Below, in pieces: positions 11,047 to 25,738 of a stretch of DNA of 64,000 nt. A model generated the notes under the pieces. That model was not told the DNA's origin. It did no database searches and worked only from the letters and a program-made list of their open reading frames with translations. The stretch comes from Parietaria judaica (lineage: Eukaryota > Streptophyta > Magnoliopsida > Rosales > Urticaceae). Each line of letters begins with the position of its first letter. Within the stretch, counting starts at the first letter, position 1. Location of the stretch: assembly GCA_954871525.1 (NCBI GenBank), contig OX940866.1, positions 36,778,521 to 36,842,520 of the forward strand. Direction: 5' to 3'. The position numbers and the translations under genes are program-made.

Positions 11047-14000
11047 ATGAAATTGAAGCGCAGAAGGGCACTCGAAGTGGTTAGTCCACAAATTAATTTC
11101 TCAAATTCGCTCATGTTTCTTCACTGTATTTCTCTGTTTTTGTATTTTCGTTATTCGTTTTCGGATGTTATCTCTGATTGTTCGACATTCTTTTTGCTGG
11201 TTTTTTCGATGTTAGCTAAATTCAAATGCCAATTCCTAGTTCTGCATGGATGAATGGCTTAAAAATTGTCTGTTGCCACTATCTTTTTCACTGTATATAT
11301 CGGTGTTTCAATGGGGTTTGTGTATTTCTTTGTTTGGTTTAGTCTGAAATTGCTTGGTGGAAAGTTGATTATATGAAAGGCAGTTTCTTTTGGGATGAAC
11401 TTGTTCGAAATTCAGCCACGGATGTGATTAATTTGTAGTCTTGGCAATTTTAACCTATAAAATCAGCGAATCACTCGGTTTTTTTCTTCAATTGTCCAGT
11501 GATGTTGTCTGATTAAATCAAGAAAGTTAAAAAAAGAAGATAAATTTTAGTGTTACACTGCTGCTAACGAATTTCTTCTACAGATACAAATCCCTTGAAA
11601 CGGAATTCAGTTAGTCTGTTTGATTATTACCAGTGGGAAGTAATAGTAGAAGTTGAAAGTTCACAAAAACAATGTACAAAGGAGTTATTCTACCATGTCA
11701 ATACGACGTATATTGGTATCTCATAGTTTGGGAGAAGCTAGGAGATTGTACTTCTTGTTTTTTCGGGTTTTAATGATGACTAGCTACTGAAACTTATAGT
11801 ATACAATTCATGGATAAATGTTTACCAATTACCCCAGAGAACTCTGCAACAAATAGATTTGGTTGTTTCCTACTAGAAAAAAGATATTCTTGCCTTCAAA
11901 AGTTTGTGGAACTATAATCTCGATAAACAATGTTACGCAATTCTAGTATTCCGCGTATTCTATGCGTATACTTAGATTCTATCAACGTGTCTGAACTTTT
12001 CATTTCATTTTGTTTTGTTTTGTTATGTGTCAGCCTCCAAAAATTAGATCTTTCATTAGTAGTGTCACTGCCGTGCCGCTCGAGAATATAGAAGAAGCTC
12101 TAAGATGTTTTATGTGGGAGTTTGACAAGGTACGTTTATAACATCACACATCGAATTCAAGATTACTTTTTTTTTTCCGTCTCACAGTGATATAATATAT
12201 CATTTGTTTATCATCCTGTGTGCAGGGAGACTTCCACCATTGGGTTGATCTTTTTAATCATTTTGATTCATTTTTCGAGAAGCACATCAAAGCAAGGAAA
12301 GATTTGCAGGTCGAGGATAACTTTCTCGATGCAGATCCACCTTTTCCGAAAGAAGCTGTCCTTCAAATTTTACGCGTTATAAGAATAATATTGGAGAATT
12401 GTACTAATAAACACTTCTACAGTTCTTATGAGGTATTTCTACTGCTTACCTCTATTTTGTTATGTTTTTATTAATTCGGGAATTGTACAAACAAAAATGT
12501 TTTTATCAGTTCTGGTTTACAGTTAATATCAATACTGCTATGACTATTATACGGATATTTATGGATTTTGATGGTCATGTACTTGTTTGTTCATTCTGAA
12601 TTCAGTCCATTTTCCTAATAAGAAAGATTACATAGACACCAAAATTGTTACGAAAACTTCGACCATTTATGTTTGAATCAAGTTTCTGTTAAAAAATTAG
12701 GGAAAGGAAGTAAAGTCGTCACCTAAACGAGGCTAGTCTTTTGATCTCGAAATAGGTCTGCCTTTTAGATCCACAGTCCTGTCTTCGGTGCGATATCTGA
12801 TGATTTCTACTTTAGCAGTGCCTTGATTTGTATTATTATATTGCTAATGAGCTGTCTTATGTATATATATATATATATATTTATTTATTCTTGTCTCTTA
12901 ATCTATAAATTTTTTTACTTGCTTGTCAATTATTAATCCGTGGTACATTTTTCTAATTAAATGTGCCCTGTAATGTCTCTTCTGTTGTTTCAGCAGCACC
13001 TTTCGTCTCTTCTTGCCTGCACAGATGCGGATGTGGTTGAGGCTTGCTTGCAAACTTTAGCTGCTTTTTTGAAGAAGACTATTGGGAAATACTCTATCAG
13101 AGATTCTACATTAAACAAAAAGTTGTATGCCATTGCACAAGGTTGGGGCGGAAAGGATGAAGGGCTGGGATTGATAGCATGTGCTCTTCAGAGTGATTGT
13201 GATCCCGTGACTCATGAGTTAGGATGCACGCTCCATTTTGAGTTCTATTCATTGGATGATGATTCATCAGGCGAACAAGGATTACAGATCATTCATATGC
13301 CTAATATCAACGATCGACCGGAGAGTGATCAGGAGCTTTTAAGCAATTTAATCGCAGAATACAAAGTGCCCCATAGTTTGAGATTTTCTCTATTGACAAG
13401 ATTGCGTTTTGCAAGGGCGTTTGGGTCTTTAGTCGTACGCCAGCAATATGCATGCATTCGCTTGTATGCTTTCATCGTTCTTGTTCAGGCAGCAGGTGAT
13501 GGAGAAGACTTAGCTTCGTTCTTCAACACGGAGCCTGAGTTTGTGAATGAATTGGTATCATTATTAAGCCTTGAAGACGCAGTTCCAGAGAAAATCCGAA
13601 TCCTATGCCTTTTTTCCTTAGTCGCTCTCTGTCAAGAACGATCGAGACAACCCACTGTGTTGACTGCTGTGACATCTGGCGGTCATCGTGGCATATTATC
13701 CAGTCTTATTCAGAAGGCCATTGATTCTGTCATCAGTGATTCTTCAAAGTGGTCTGTTGTTTTTGCTGAGGCTCTGTTATCTTTGGTTACTGTGTTGGTA
13801 TCTTCTTCATCGGGCTGTTCAGCCATGCGCGAGGCGGGCTTTATTCCCACTCTCTTGCCTCTTCTTAAGGATACTAACCCACAACACCTCCATTTAGTCA
13901 GTACAGCTGTGCATATTTTGGAGGCTTTTATGGATTACAGTAATCCGGCGGCTGCATTGTTCCGTGATTTGGGAGGTATGGATGATACCATCTCTCGTTT

Positions 14001-17000
14001 GAAAGTGGAAGTCTCATATGTAGAAAATGGTTCAAAGCAAGTAGAGGAAGATTCCGGCAGCAGTAGTACCATGAGGAGTGCCCAAATCAATTTGGGTGCT
14101 TCCGCTGAGCTGGACGATACAGAGCAGCCTCTGTATTCTGAAGCATTGGTCTCGCATCACCGGCGATTGCTAATGAAATCTTTGCTCCGTGCCATATCGC
14201 TTGGGACTTATGCCCCAGGGAATACGGCCCGTGTTTATGGATCTGAGGAGAGCTTGTTGCCACATTGCTTGTGCTTAATTTTCAAGAGGGCAAAAGATTT
14301 CGGTGGTGGTGTGTTTTCACTCGCTGCAACGGTCATGAGTGATTTGATCCACAAAGATCCAACGTGTTTCCCTGTATTGGACGCTGCTGGGCTTCCTTCG
14401 GCTTTTCTGGACGCTATATTGGACGGTGTGCTTTGCTCCACTGAAGCTATAACCTGTATACCGCAGTGTTTGGACGCCATTTGTTTGAACAATAACGGAC
14501 TTCAAGCTGTGAAAGATAGAAATGCTTTGATGTGCTTTGTTAAGATATTTACTTCGAGAACATACATGCGGGCCCTCACCAGCGATACCCCGGGCTCCTT
14601 GTCTAGTGGATTGGATGAATTGATGCGCCATGCTTCTTCTTTGCGTGGGCCCGGCGTTGAAATGCTGATTGAGATATTGACTTCCATTTCGAAGATTGGA
14701 AACGGGATTGATGTTTCTCCTCAGGCGTTGACGGATCCATCTTGCTCGATTCCTGTTCCTATGGAAACTGACGAGGATAAAGAATTGCTGAAGTTAGAAA
14801 CAGAGCAGACGACTGAGACATCATCTGATTCTCTGGCAAACATTGAACTATTTTTACCCGATTGTGTAAGCAACGCTGCACGTCTCCTTGAAACAATACT
14901 TCAGAACGCAGACACGTGCCGTATATTCGTTGAGAAGAAAGGGATTGAAGCAGTCCTGGAGCTTTTTACTCTGCCTCTAATGCCCTTGTCGGCTACAGTC
15001 GGTCAGAGTATCTCGGTCGCGATTAAGAACTTCTCACCTCAGCAATCGCCTTCTCTGGCTCGTACGGTCTGTTTATTTTTGAGAGAACATCTGAAATCCA
15101 CGAACGAAACCCTTGTTTCCGCTGCGGGGACTCAGCTTTCTTCGATGGAATCTGCAAAGCAGACAAGTGTCTTGAGATGTCTTTCTAGCCTCGAGAGTGT
15201 TCTGTCTTTGTCGATATTTTTGTTGAAGGGGACTTCTTCTGTGATCTCCGAACTGGGAACATCAGATGCTGATGTCTTAAAAGAACTAGGCAGTACTTAT
15301 AGGGAAATCACGTGGCAAATTTCACTGCGCAACGATCTCAAGTCAGACGAGAAGGGAAGCACTGTACAAGAACCTGAGAATGCAGAGGCAGGCTCTTCTA
15401 GTGCAGCTTCCGGTAGGGAAAGTGACGAAGATGCTAATTCTAATGCTTCGGTTGTGAGGTATATGAATCTAGCACCGGCGAGGAACGGTGGCTCTCAGCC
15501 TTTATGGGGCGGAGAATCTGAGTTTCTTTCGCTTATCCGCTCCGGCGAAGGTGGTTTGCACCGCCGGACTCGGCACGGGCTGACCCGTATTCGCGGCGGA
15601 AGAACTGGCCGCCATCTGGAGGCTCTAGCCATCGATTCCGAGACTTCCCCCAATGTATCAGAAATTCCGGTGCTGGATTTGAAAAAGAAAAGTCCCGATG
15701 TTTTAGTGCTGGAAATTCTCAGCAAGCTGGCCTCCACATTGCGCTCATTCTTCACCGCTCTGGTCAAGGGTTTCACGTCTCCAAATCGGCGTAGAGCTGC
15801 TGAATCGGGTCCTGTAAGTGCAGTTTCTAAGACTCTTGGATCTGCCCTTGCTAAAATTTTCCTCGAGGCGTTTAGTTTCTCCCCTGCTAGTGAAACGTCC
15901 TTGTCGGTAAAATGTCGATATCTGGGAAAAGTTGTGGATGACATGGCTGCACTCACATTTGACACAAGACGGCGTACTTGTTATACTTCGATGGTCAACA
16001 ATTTTTATGTGCATGGTACTTTTAAGGAGCTTCTTACGACATTTGAAGCTACTAGCCAGCTCTTGTGGAATTTACCTTATCATATGTCAACCGACAAGGA
16101 AAAGACGGGCGAAGGAATAAAGATACCAAACCATCCATGGCTGCTCAACACTCTACAGAGCTATTGCAGAGTGCTCGAGTATTTTGTGAATTCTTCTCTG
16201 CTTCTTTCTCCAACATCTTCGTCCCAAGTCCAGTTGCTTGTTCAACCCGTCGCAGTTGGCCTTTCAATTGGGCTTTTTCCCGTACCAAGGGACCCAGAAG
16301 TTTTTGTTCGTATGCTGCAATCTCAGGTTCTTGATGTTGTACTCCCTGTTTGGAACAATCCTATGTTCGCTAATTGTAGCCCAGGCTTTGTTGCATCCAT
16401 CGTTTCACTCGTTACACATGTATATTCTGGCGCTGGAGATGTGAAACGTAATCGCATTGGGGTCGGTGGAAGCTCGATTCAGCGGTTCATGCCCCCGCCA
16501 CTTGATGAAGGTATGTAGATAAATCCCAGATCTAATATTTCATTCCATTAGGATTTTATAGCATTTAATAGTTTACTATCTAGTTTAAACTATAAAAGCT
16601 TATGACCATATGAAAGATACATGCAAATTATACAATTCCTCTACGTTTTACAAGGTACAATTGCCACAATTGTTGAGATGGGCTTCTCGCGGGCCCGGGC
16701 GGAGGAAGCACTTAGGAGGGTGGAAACAAATAGTGTTGAAATGGCTATGGAGTGGCTTTTCAGCCACCCTGAAGATCCTGTGCAGGAGGATGATGAGCTG
16801 GCAAGAGCGCTTGCTTTGTCACTGGGAAGCTCGTCCGAGGCTTCTAAAGTTGACCTCGTTGACAAGTCCATTGACTTTCCGGCAGAAGAGGGTAGCACAA
16901 AGGCTCCTCCAGTTGAAGACATACTCGCTGCAGCTTCCAGATTGTTCCAGAGCAGCGACACCATGGCGTTTCCTCTGACGGATTTGCTTGTGACTCTTTG

Positions 17001-20000
17001 CAATCGCAACAAAGGAGAAGACCGACCGAAAGTTGCAGCTTATCTGGTTCAGCAACTAAAGCTTTGTCCTCTGGATTTCTCAAAGGATACCAATGCATTA
17101 AGTATGTTATCCCACATCACGGCATTGCTTCTTTTCGAGGATAATAGCATGAGGGAAATCGCTGCAAGTAATGGCATCGTGTCTGTGGCGATAGATATTT
17201 TGATGGGCTTCAAGGATAAAATAAAGTCTGGAAATGAAGTTCTTGTTCCAAAGTGTATCAGTGCTTTACTGCTTATTCTGGATAACATGCTTCAGTCCAG
17301 GCCCAGAATCTCACCAGATAGTTCTGACGTGTCAGTAGAACCCACAGAGGCTGAAGAGAAGAAAGAGATATCGGATATCAATGAGAAAGAGTTAGTTGTC
17401 GAAAATGTTTTAGGGAAATCTTCCGGGTATTTGACTGCGGAAGAGAGTCATAGGGTGCTGCTAGTTGCTTGTGATTTGATGAATCAGCATGTGCCATCTG
17501 TCATTATGCAGGCTGTTCTTCAGCTGTGCGCTCGATTGACAAAAACTCATACTTTAGCTATGCAATATTTGGAAAATGGAGGCTTATCTACCCTGTTTAA
17601 TCTTCCGAGAAGTTGTTTCTTCCCTGGATATGACGCCGTTGCTTCTGCTATCGTTCGACATCTCCTTGAAGATCCACAGACATTACAGACAGCGATGGAA
17701 TTGGAGATACGGCAAACCTTGAGTGGTAATCGTCCGGGGCGAGTGTCCATGAAAACCTTCTTGACATCAATGGCTCCAGTTATCTCCAGAGATCCAACGA
17801 TTTTCCTGAAAGCAGCAGCCGCTGTTTGCCAGCTGGAGACCTCAGGAGGTCGGACCACCGTTGTGCTGTCGAAGGAAAAGGAGAAAGTCAAAGTGGCGGG
17901 CGCCGAAGCTGGATTGGCTTCCAACGAATGTGTTCGGATATCTGACGGTAAAGCACAGGATGGGTCGGTCAAATGCTCCAAAGGGCACAAGAAGATCCCC
18001 GCCAATCTCACTCAAGTCATCGATCAACTTCTTGACATAGTCTTGAAATTCCCTTCCCCAAAAAACCAGGTATCTCTGATGGAGGTTGATGAACCTGCTT
18101 CTAAGATGAAGGGTAAATCAAAGGTCGACGATACTAGTAAACCCGAGGCTGAAACCGACAGGTCTGCCGGTTTGGCTAAGGTGACATTTGTTCTTAAGCT
18201 GTTGAGCGATATACTTCTGATGTATGTTCACGCAGTAGGGGTCGTTCTCAAACGAGATCTGGAGATGTCTCAGCTCCGGGGATCTAATCAGCCGGATTGT
18301 TCTGGACACGGTGGCATACTTCATCACGTTCTTCATCACTTGCTTCCTCTCACGGTTGATAAATCCGCTGGCCCCGATGATTGGAGAGACAAGTTGTCCG
18401 AAAAAGCATCTTGGTTTTTGGTGGTTCTTTCCGGTCGTTCCGGTGAAGGGCGTCGACGGGCAATAAACGAGCTTATGAAAGCTCTGTCATCGTTTGCAAC
18501 GTCGGAGAGTAGCTCTCAGAAGGGCTCTTTAATTCCGGATAAAAAAGTTTATGCTTTTATCGAACTGGTTTACTCCATTCTGTCAAAAAATTCATCCTCC
18601 AGTAACTTACCCGGGTCAGTCTGCTCGCCAGACATAGCAAAGAGCATGATTGACGGAGGAATGGTTCAGTGTTTAACTAGCATTCTGCAGGTAGGACCCT
18701 CTCAACCTTTCAAATTTGTTGATTTCCTCTGCAAAATATTTCTGTTCGCTTATTTTGTCCCTCTAATTTCCTTGTATTCACAACTTCTTATGCTAATTTT
18801 CTTTTGCGCTCAATATGTTTTATAGGTCCCAGCAGAATTTTTAATTTTCAGATCGTATAACAACAAAGTTGAATTTTAACTGACCTTATTATGGATGCTA
18901 ATTTTGTTTTTATTTTACTTAATTTGAGAAAAGAAATGTTATGATTGCGAAGTCTGCTTTAACTCGTTATTGTAATTCCTGGATTGACCTTTGTGCAGGT
19001 GATAGATTTGGATCATCCTGATGCTCCAAAATCTGTGAACCTCATTCTTAAGGCGCTGGAAAGCTTAACAAGGGCTGCAAATGCTAGTGAGCAAATTTTG
19101 AAATCTGATGTGGCCAATAAGAGAAAATCTACGTTGTTAAATGGAAGATTGGACGATCCACTAAGTGCTCCATCAGCTTCGAATGCGGGACAAAATAATC
19201 AGAATGAGGAACAGCAATTCAGAAATGCAGCTGAAAACCCGCAACAGAATCAAGAATCTACACATGACGACGTGAACCGGGAGCAGACTCCTGAACTGGA
19301 CATGGGGATCGAAGTAGACGATCCAGTGGCTGCAAACGCACCAGTGGAGCTTGCGATGGACTTCATGCGTGAAGATATGGAAGGCAACGTCTTACAGAAT
19401 GACGATCATCATCAAATTGAGATGTCGTTTCATGTGGAGAACAGAGCAGAAGATGAAATGGGTGATGAAGATGATGACATGGGCGACGACGACGAGGATG
19501 ACGATGACGGTGACGACGAGGACGAGGATATCGTGGAAGACGGCGACGGAATGATGTCGTTGGGAGACACCGACGGAGAAGAGCACGAAGACGCCGGATT
19601 GGGAGATGATTACAATGACGAGATGATCGATGAAGAAGACGATGACGACTTTCACGAGAACCGCGTCATAGAGGTGCGGTGGAGTGAAGACCTGGACGGG
19701 CTCGATCATCTGCAGGTTCTTGGGCAGCCCGGGGCTGCGAGTGGGTTCATCGATGTAACGGCTGAGCCTTTCGAAGGAGTCAACGTTGACGACCTCTTCG
19801 GTCTTCGGAGGCCGTTAGGGTTTGATCGTCGTCGCCAAACGGTTAGGTCATCGTTCGAACGAGCTGCCACGGAAAACGGGTTCCAACACCCTCTCCTATC
19901 TCGGCCCCCTCAAAACGGTGATCTAGTCTCGATGTCACGGGAATTAGAAGCTCTGTCGTCACGGGGATTTGATGTGGCTCATTTCTACATGTCTGACAAT

Positions 20001-23000
20001 CCTGTCCTTCCATACGATCAAGTCTTTGGCGATCGTTTGGGTACTGCAGCTCCATTGCCGTTGACTGATTATTCTGTGGGTATGGACTCGTTACAATTAC
20101 CGGGACGAAGAGGGCTCGGTGACAGTCGCTGGACTGATGATGGCCTGCCACAAGCAAGTGTCAATGCTGACGCCATTGCTCAGGCTGTGGAGGAACATTT
20201 TGTGGCCCATTTGCGCACTGTTGCTCCTGCAGATATGTCAGAAACTCAGCCAGAAGCTCCTCTGTCCAATGAAAGTCAACAGAGCGATGTTCAGCAGGGT
20301 CAAACGGCTCCTGTTCAATCTAATGCTGTGGTTGAAAACGAACAAGTCAACTCAGATTCTATTGCCGGGGGTGTAGGGGCAAGTCAGCAGCCACCTGAGC
20401 CTATGCTGGTTCAATCAGCTTCATTGAACAGTGATGGTGCTGCAGTTGGTGAGGTTAGTGTTGATTTACAAGCTGCTGGAGATCTCCATGATGTTCCGGT
20501 GCAGATCGAAGGCTCGGGCTCAGACGTCGGTATTAGTAATAACGCATCTCTTTTGCCACCAAATAATGATTTTGATATGAATAGTTCAGACCAACAGGGC
20601 GAACAAACGCCCCCATCCGACGAGCCATCGTCAGTTCAGGGTCCACTCGTGAATCCAGAAACAAATCAAGTGGACGGAGCCAACTCAAGCGAGGAGGCTT
20701 CTGGTGCTAATGCGATTGATCCCACTTTTCTCGAGGCTCTACCTGAAGATCTGCGGGCCGAAGTTCTAGCTTCACAACAAGCTCAATCTGTTCAGCCTCC
20801 ACCATATGCACCTCCAGCGGCGGACGATATCGATCCTGAGTTCTTAGCAGCCCTTCCTCCGGATATCCAAGCTGAAGTTTTGGCCCAACAACGGGCCCAA
20901 AGGATGATCCAACAAGCTGAAGGACAACCCGTTGACATGGATAATGCTTCAATTATCGCGACTTTTCCTGCTGATCTACGTGAAGAGGTTTGTCTATCCC
21001 TAATTTTTCTGTTTTTAATACGTGAGGAGGGTTATGCATGGCTCTGAAGATAGTAGGGCCTTGGAGAATATGATGATAATTTCTGTATATGTTAAAGGTT
21101 TACAATCATGGTTATGAAGCAGTCTAGGTCAAGCTAACGTAGGAGACTATGATATGATCACAATTATCTACTGCCCTAACACGTCTAAATTGCATTCATT
21201 CAGAAATATTCTAGACTTACGGCTTAGTATTCGACTATTCTCCACTCTTCCTTCATTTGGATGGTTCTCTTGTTTGACATTTTTCACGGGACTTTATTTT
21301 ATTTTTTTGTGAATCGGTCCTTCTTTAGTTGCTACTTTTTCAATCATTTTTTTTAGGTCTTAAGGTATAGATGTAAGTGCAACTAGCGTATTGAATATTC
21401 GAACTTGTTCCACCCCAGGTTCTTCTGACCTCTTCAGAAGCCGTCTTGTCTGCTTTGCCTTCTCCCTTACTTGCCGAAGCCCAAATGCTGAGAGACAGAG
21501 CAATGAGTCATTATCAAGCTCGCAGCCTACTTGGAAACAGTCACAGAATGCATAATCGAAGGAATGGCTTAGGCTTTGACCGACAGACAGTTATGGATAG
21601 GGGTGTTGGAGCCACTATTGGCCGGAGAACACTTTCTGCCCTTGCAGACAGCTCGAGGGGGAAAGAACTTGAAGGCGAGCCGCTTGTTGATGCAAATGCA
21701 TTAAAAGCTCTGATCAGGCTTTTAAGATTAGCACAGGTATTTTTTAGTAGAGAAGTAGCGGGTGAGATTTATACCGGAAACAAAAAAATCTTGATAAAAA
21801 CAGGTTTTTACTGCTACCAATTGCCTCTTTGTTCATGAAAAGAATTTTGGTTAGGAAACCTGCAGACCTTATCCTCTGTTGCTCCTCCTCTATCCTTTCG
21901 CCAACTTCTCTATAATTTTGGTGGGATAGACTTTCTAATATTATTTTTTTTATAATGAAAACCAGTTTTTAAATCGGTTCTCAAGAGGGTATGAATTGGT
22001 GCCTTTTTTATTTTAAGAAAACTGGAAGAAGGGTTCCAGTTTGAAAATGTAGAAATGGGGCGAAGGCGAACCTTTATTGGTTTCAGTTTTCCCCCCTTGG
22101 ACAATGCTTGTACGTAATTTAAATAAACACTTGTATATATAATATGCATGCAAAAACGTTTAGTTTTTTATTTTATTTTTTTATTTTTAAAACTAAACCT
22201 GTCTATTTATTCTTATATTGGACAGCCTCTTGGCAAAGGTCTTCTGCAGAGGCTCTTGTTAAATCTATGTGCTCATACCGTCACAAGGGGCATACTTGTC
22301 CGTCTTTTGCTCGACTTGGCAAAACCGGAGGCTGAGGGCTCATCCAGTGAATTAGCTGCCGTAAATTCTCAGAGGCTTTACGGGTGTCATTCAAATGTCG
22401 TATATGGCCGTTCACAATTACTTGATGGTACTTCCTTAAAAAAATTATTAACTTAAGCTATTAAAATTTTCTTGTCTCTAGTGGCTATGGGAGTCATTTC
22501 TGCTTGTTTCTTCATTTTGTCTCTCCACAGGTCTTCCCCCTCTGGTATTGCAGCGGATTCTCAAGATATTGGCCTATTTGGCCACAAATCATTCATCTGT
22601 TGCTAGTATGTTATTCTTCTTTGAGCAATCGTGTAACGTACAAGCATTATGCACTGCAATTACGGACAGCAAGAATGAAAAAGGCAAGGAGAAGATCGAA
22701 GAAGAGAAAAATACCCCAGATGGCGATATTCCTCTGATATTGTTCTTGAAGCTCTTAAACCGACCTCTTTTTCTCCACAGCACTTCTCATCTTGAGCAGG
22801 TAGAGTCAATTTTTTGTAGTACGATATGATATTATGGTACATTCTTATGCTTATATAACGGGGTTTTTTTCTCTTCTTTCTTTTCTCTCTCTCCAGGTAA
22901 TGGGGTTGCTACAAGTGGTGGTTTTTAATGCAGCAACAAAACTAGAGTTTCAATCTAACTTGGAAAAGAAAGCTCAAAATGCTGAAAAGCTTACCACTAC

Positions 23001-25705
23001 TGAAGCTTCTGACGATATCAAGAAAGATGATGCGGTCTTGGAGCCAGAATCCAGCCAAGAAGATAAACCCAATGGCGCCGAACCATTGTCACACGTTGGA
23101 AAGAAAACTGGTGATATTTATACCATTTTCTTACTGTTGCCACAACATGATTTGCGCAACCTCTGCAGTCTTCTCGGTCGTGAGGGGTATTTTGCGACTC
23201 TGGCTACATTTTACTTATTGGGATTATGAATTTGTTATTTCTTTTTCCTCCTACTGGACTTTGAATACGGAAATCCAAGAGAAAGAACAGTTTATTGACA
23301 GATGTAACCCCGTTTCTAATTCGAGAGTTAGACTTGGAAACTCTAGCAATGGTGTTCAATAAGAAATTCCAGTAATCAAGCACTAGGGAGATTAACTTAC
23401 ATTAGGCACCTTATGCAGGTTTAGAAACCCTAATCCCATATTTATTGTAGAATACCCCCTAATACCCATACTTGATGAAGCTTCTAAATGCATAATTAAA
23501 TAAATAGAAATTAAGCTGACTCCTACCTCTTCTTTTGTTTATATACATAACAGGCTCTCAGATAAAGTTTATACGCTTGCTGGGGAGGTGCTGAAAAAGT
23601 TGGCTTCAGTCGTCGTTCCTCATCGGAAATTCTTCGCTCTGGAGCTTTCTGAACTGGCTCATGGGTTGAGCAATTCAGCTGTTAATGAGCTCATCACTCT
23701 TCGTAACACTCAAATGCTTGGATTGAGCGCTTGTTCCATGGCCGGGGCTGCAATATTACGCGTTCTGCAAGCACTTAGCTCACTTACTATGCTAAGTGGC
23801 GGTGAGAATTCAAGCCCGGAAGGTGATAAAGAGCATGAAGAGCATGCCACAATGAGGAAGCTAAATGTAGTATTGGAACCATTGTGGCAGGAATTGAGTG
23901 AATGTATAAGTGCAACCGAGACCCAGCTCAGTCAGAGCTCGTTTTCGCCGCCGACATCGAATGTCAACGTCGGTGAGCAGATCCCAGGGACTTCTTCATC
24001 ATCTTCTCTTCCGCCCGGAACACAGCGGCTTTTACCCTTCATTGAGGCGTTCTTTGTCCTGTGTGAAAAGCTTCAGACAAACCAGTCCATCGCCCTCCAA
24101 GATCAAGCCAACGTGACCGCACGAGAAGTCAAAGAGTCAGCCGGGACGTCGGAGTCAACTGCTTCTGATTGTAACGTCACGTTTACGAAGTTCTCGGAGA
24201 AGCACCGTCGCCTTCTGAATGCGTTTATCAGACAAAACCCTAATTTGTTGGAGAAGTCCCTTACAATGATGTTGAAGGCACCGAGATTGATAGATTTTGA
24301 TAACAAGAGGGCATATTTCCGGTCAAGAATCCGGCAGCAGCATGAGCAACAACTGGCTGGCCCACTGAGGATCAGCGTTCGTAGGGCCTACGTTTTGGAG
24401 GACAGCTATAATCAGCTGCGTATGCGTCCAAATCAGGATCTGAAAGGACGATTAAATGTGCAATTTCAAGGTGAAGAGGGCATCGACGCTGGTGGATTGA
24501 CAAGGGAATGGTATCAATTGTTGTCACGGGTTATATTCGACAAGGGTGCTTTGCTTTTCACCACCGTTGGAAATAATTCAACGTTCCAGCCGAACCCTAA
24601 TTCTGTCTTCCAAACCGAGCATCTTTCTTACTTCAAGTTTGTGGGCCGTGTGGTAATTCTCCTTGTTTGTAATATGCGTGTTTTCGTTTTCTCTTGATGC
24701 GTGATCTCTGACTCCGAGAACCATTTATATATTTTTATTATTAATTCAGGTGGCAAAGGCGCTTTTTGATGGGCAGTTGCTTGATGTTTACTTCACTCGA
24801 TCTTTCTACAAGCACATTCTTGGGGTTAAGGTTACTTACCATGATATTGAAGCTGTTGACCCCGACTACTACAAGAACTTGAAGTGGCTGTTGGAGGTTA
24901 GTGGGTTTTCTAATTCAGATGGATGCGTTCAGTGTTATTTTTCTTATTCTTTCTAATATATACTGTTATGATTTAAATGCTTTCTCGTTTGCATATGTCA
25001 GAATGACGTGAACGACATTCTTGACTTGACCTTTAGTATGGACGCGGATGAAGAAAAACACATCCTCTACGAGAAAAATCAGGTTTGTGCATACGTTGTT
25101 TAATCCTATAGCTTAATCATTAAACATTTGTGCATACGCATAACTTCCATGTTCAACAGGGTCTATGATATTGAAATTTTACTACTGGCATTTGTTATTA
25201 ACTTTTCCGTACCTTTTTTTTTAATAGGTCACCGATTTTGAACTCAAACCGGGAGGAAGAAACATAAGGGTAACAGAGGAAACAAAACACGAGTACGTTG
25301 ATCTTGTCGCTGACCATATCCTGACAAATGCAATACGCCCTCAAATTACATCCTTTTTAGAGGGTTTCAACGAACTGGTTCCACGAGAACTCATTTCTAT
25401 TTTCAATGGGAAAGAGCTCGAGCTACTCATCAGCGGTCTTCCAGAGATTGACGGTGGGACTTTACAGATATTTAATCACGCGCATATGTGTTCCGCTTGA
25501 TCTCTATCGTTAAATCGACTCTTTTTCCCTTCTGCAGTTGAGGATCTGATTGCGAATTCCGAGTATACTGGTTATTCGGCGGCATCGTGTGTAATTCAAT
25601 GGTTTTGGGAGGCGGTGAAGGGATTCAACAAGGAAGACATGGCGAGACTGCTACAATTTGTGACCGGAACATCAAAGGTTAGAAAGCTTATTAATTTAAT
25701 TTTCA

Positions 25706-25738
<33 letters not shown>

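Noticed and set aside
10813..11253. 146-codon frame over the UPL-type first exon
   Set aside because: It covers the 5' leader and intron 1 in a different frame from the family N-terminus at 11047.
19392..19709. Val/Ile-rich frame opposite the acidic tract of the UPL-type gene
   Set aside because: Antisense reading of GAT/GAC/GAA codons; not a gene.
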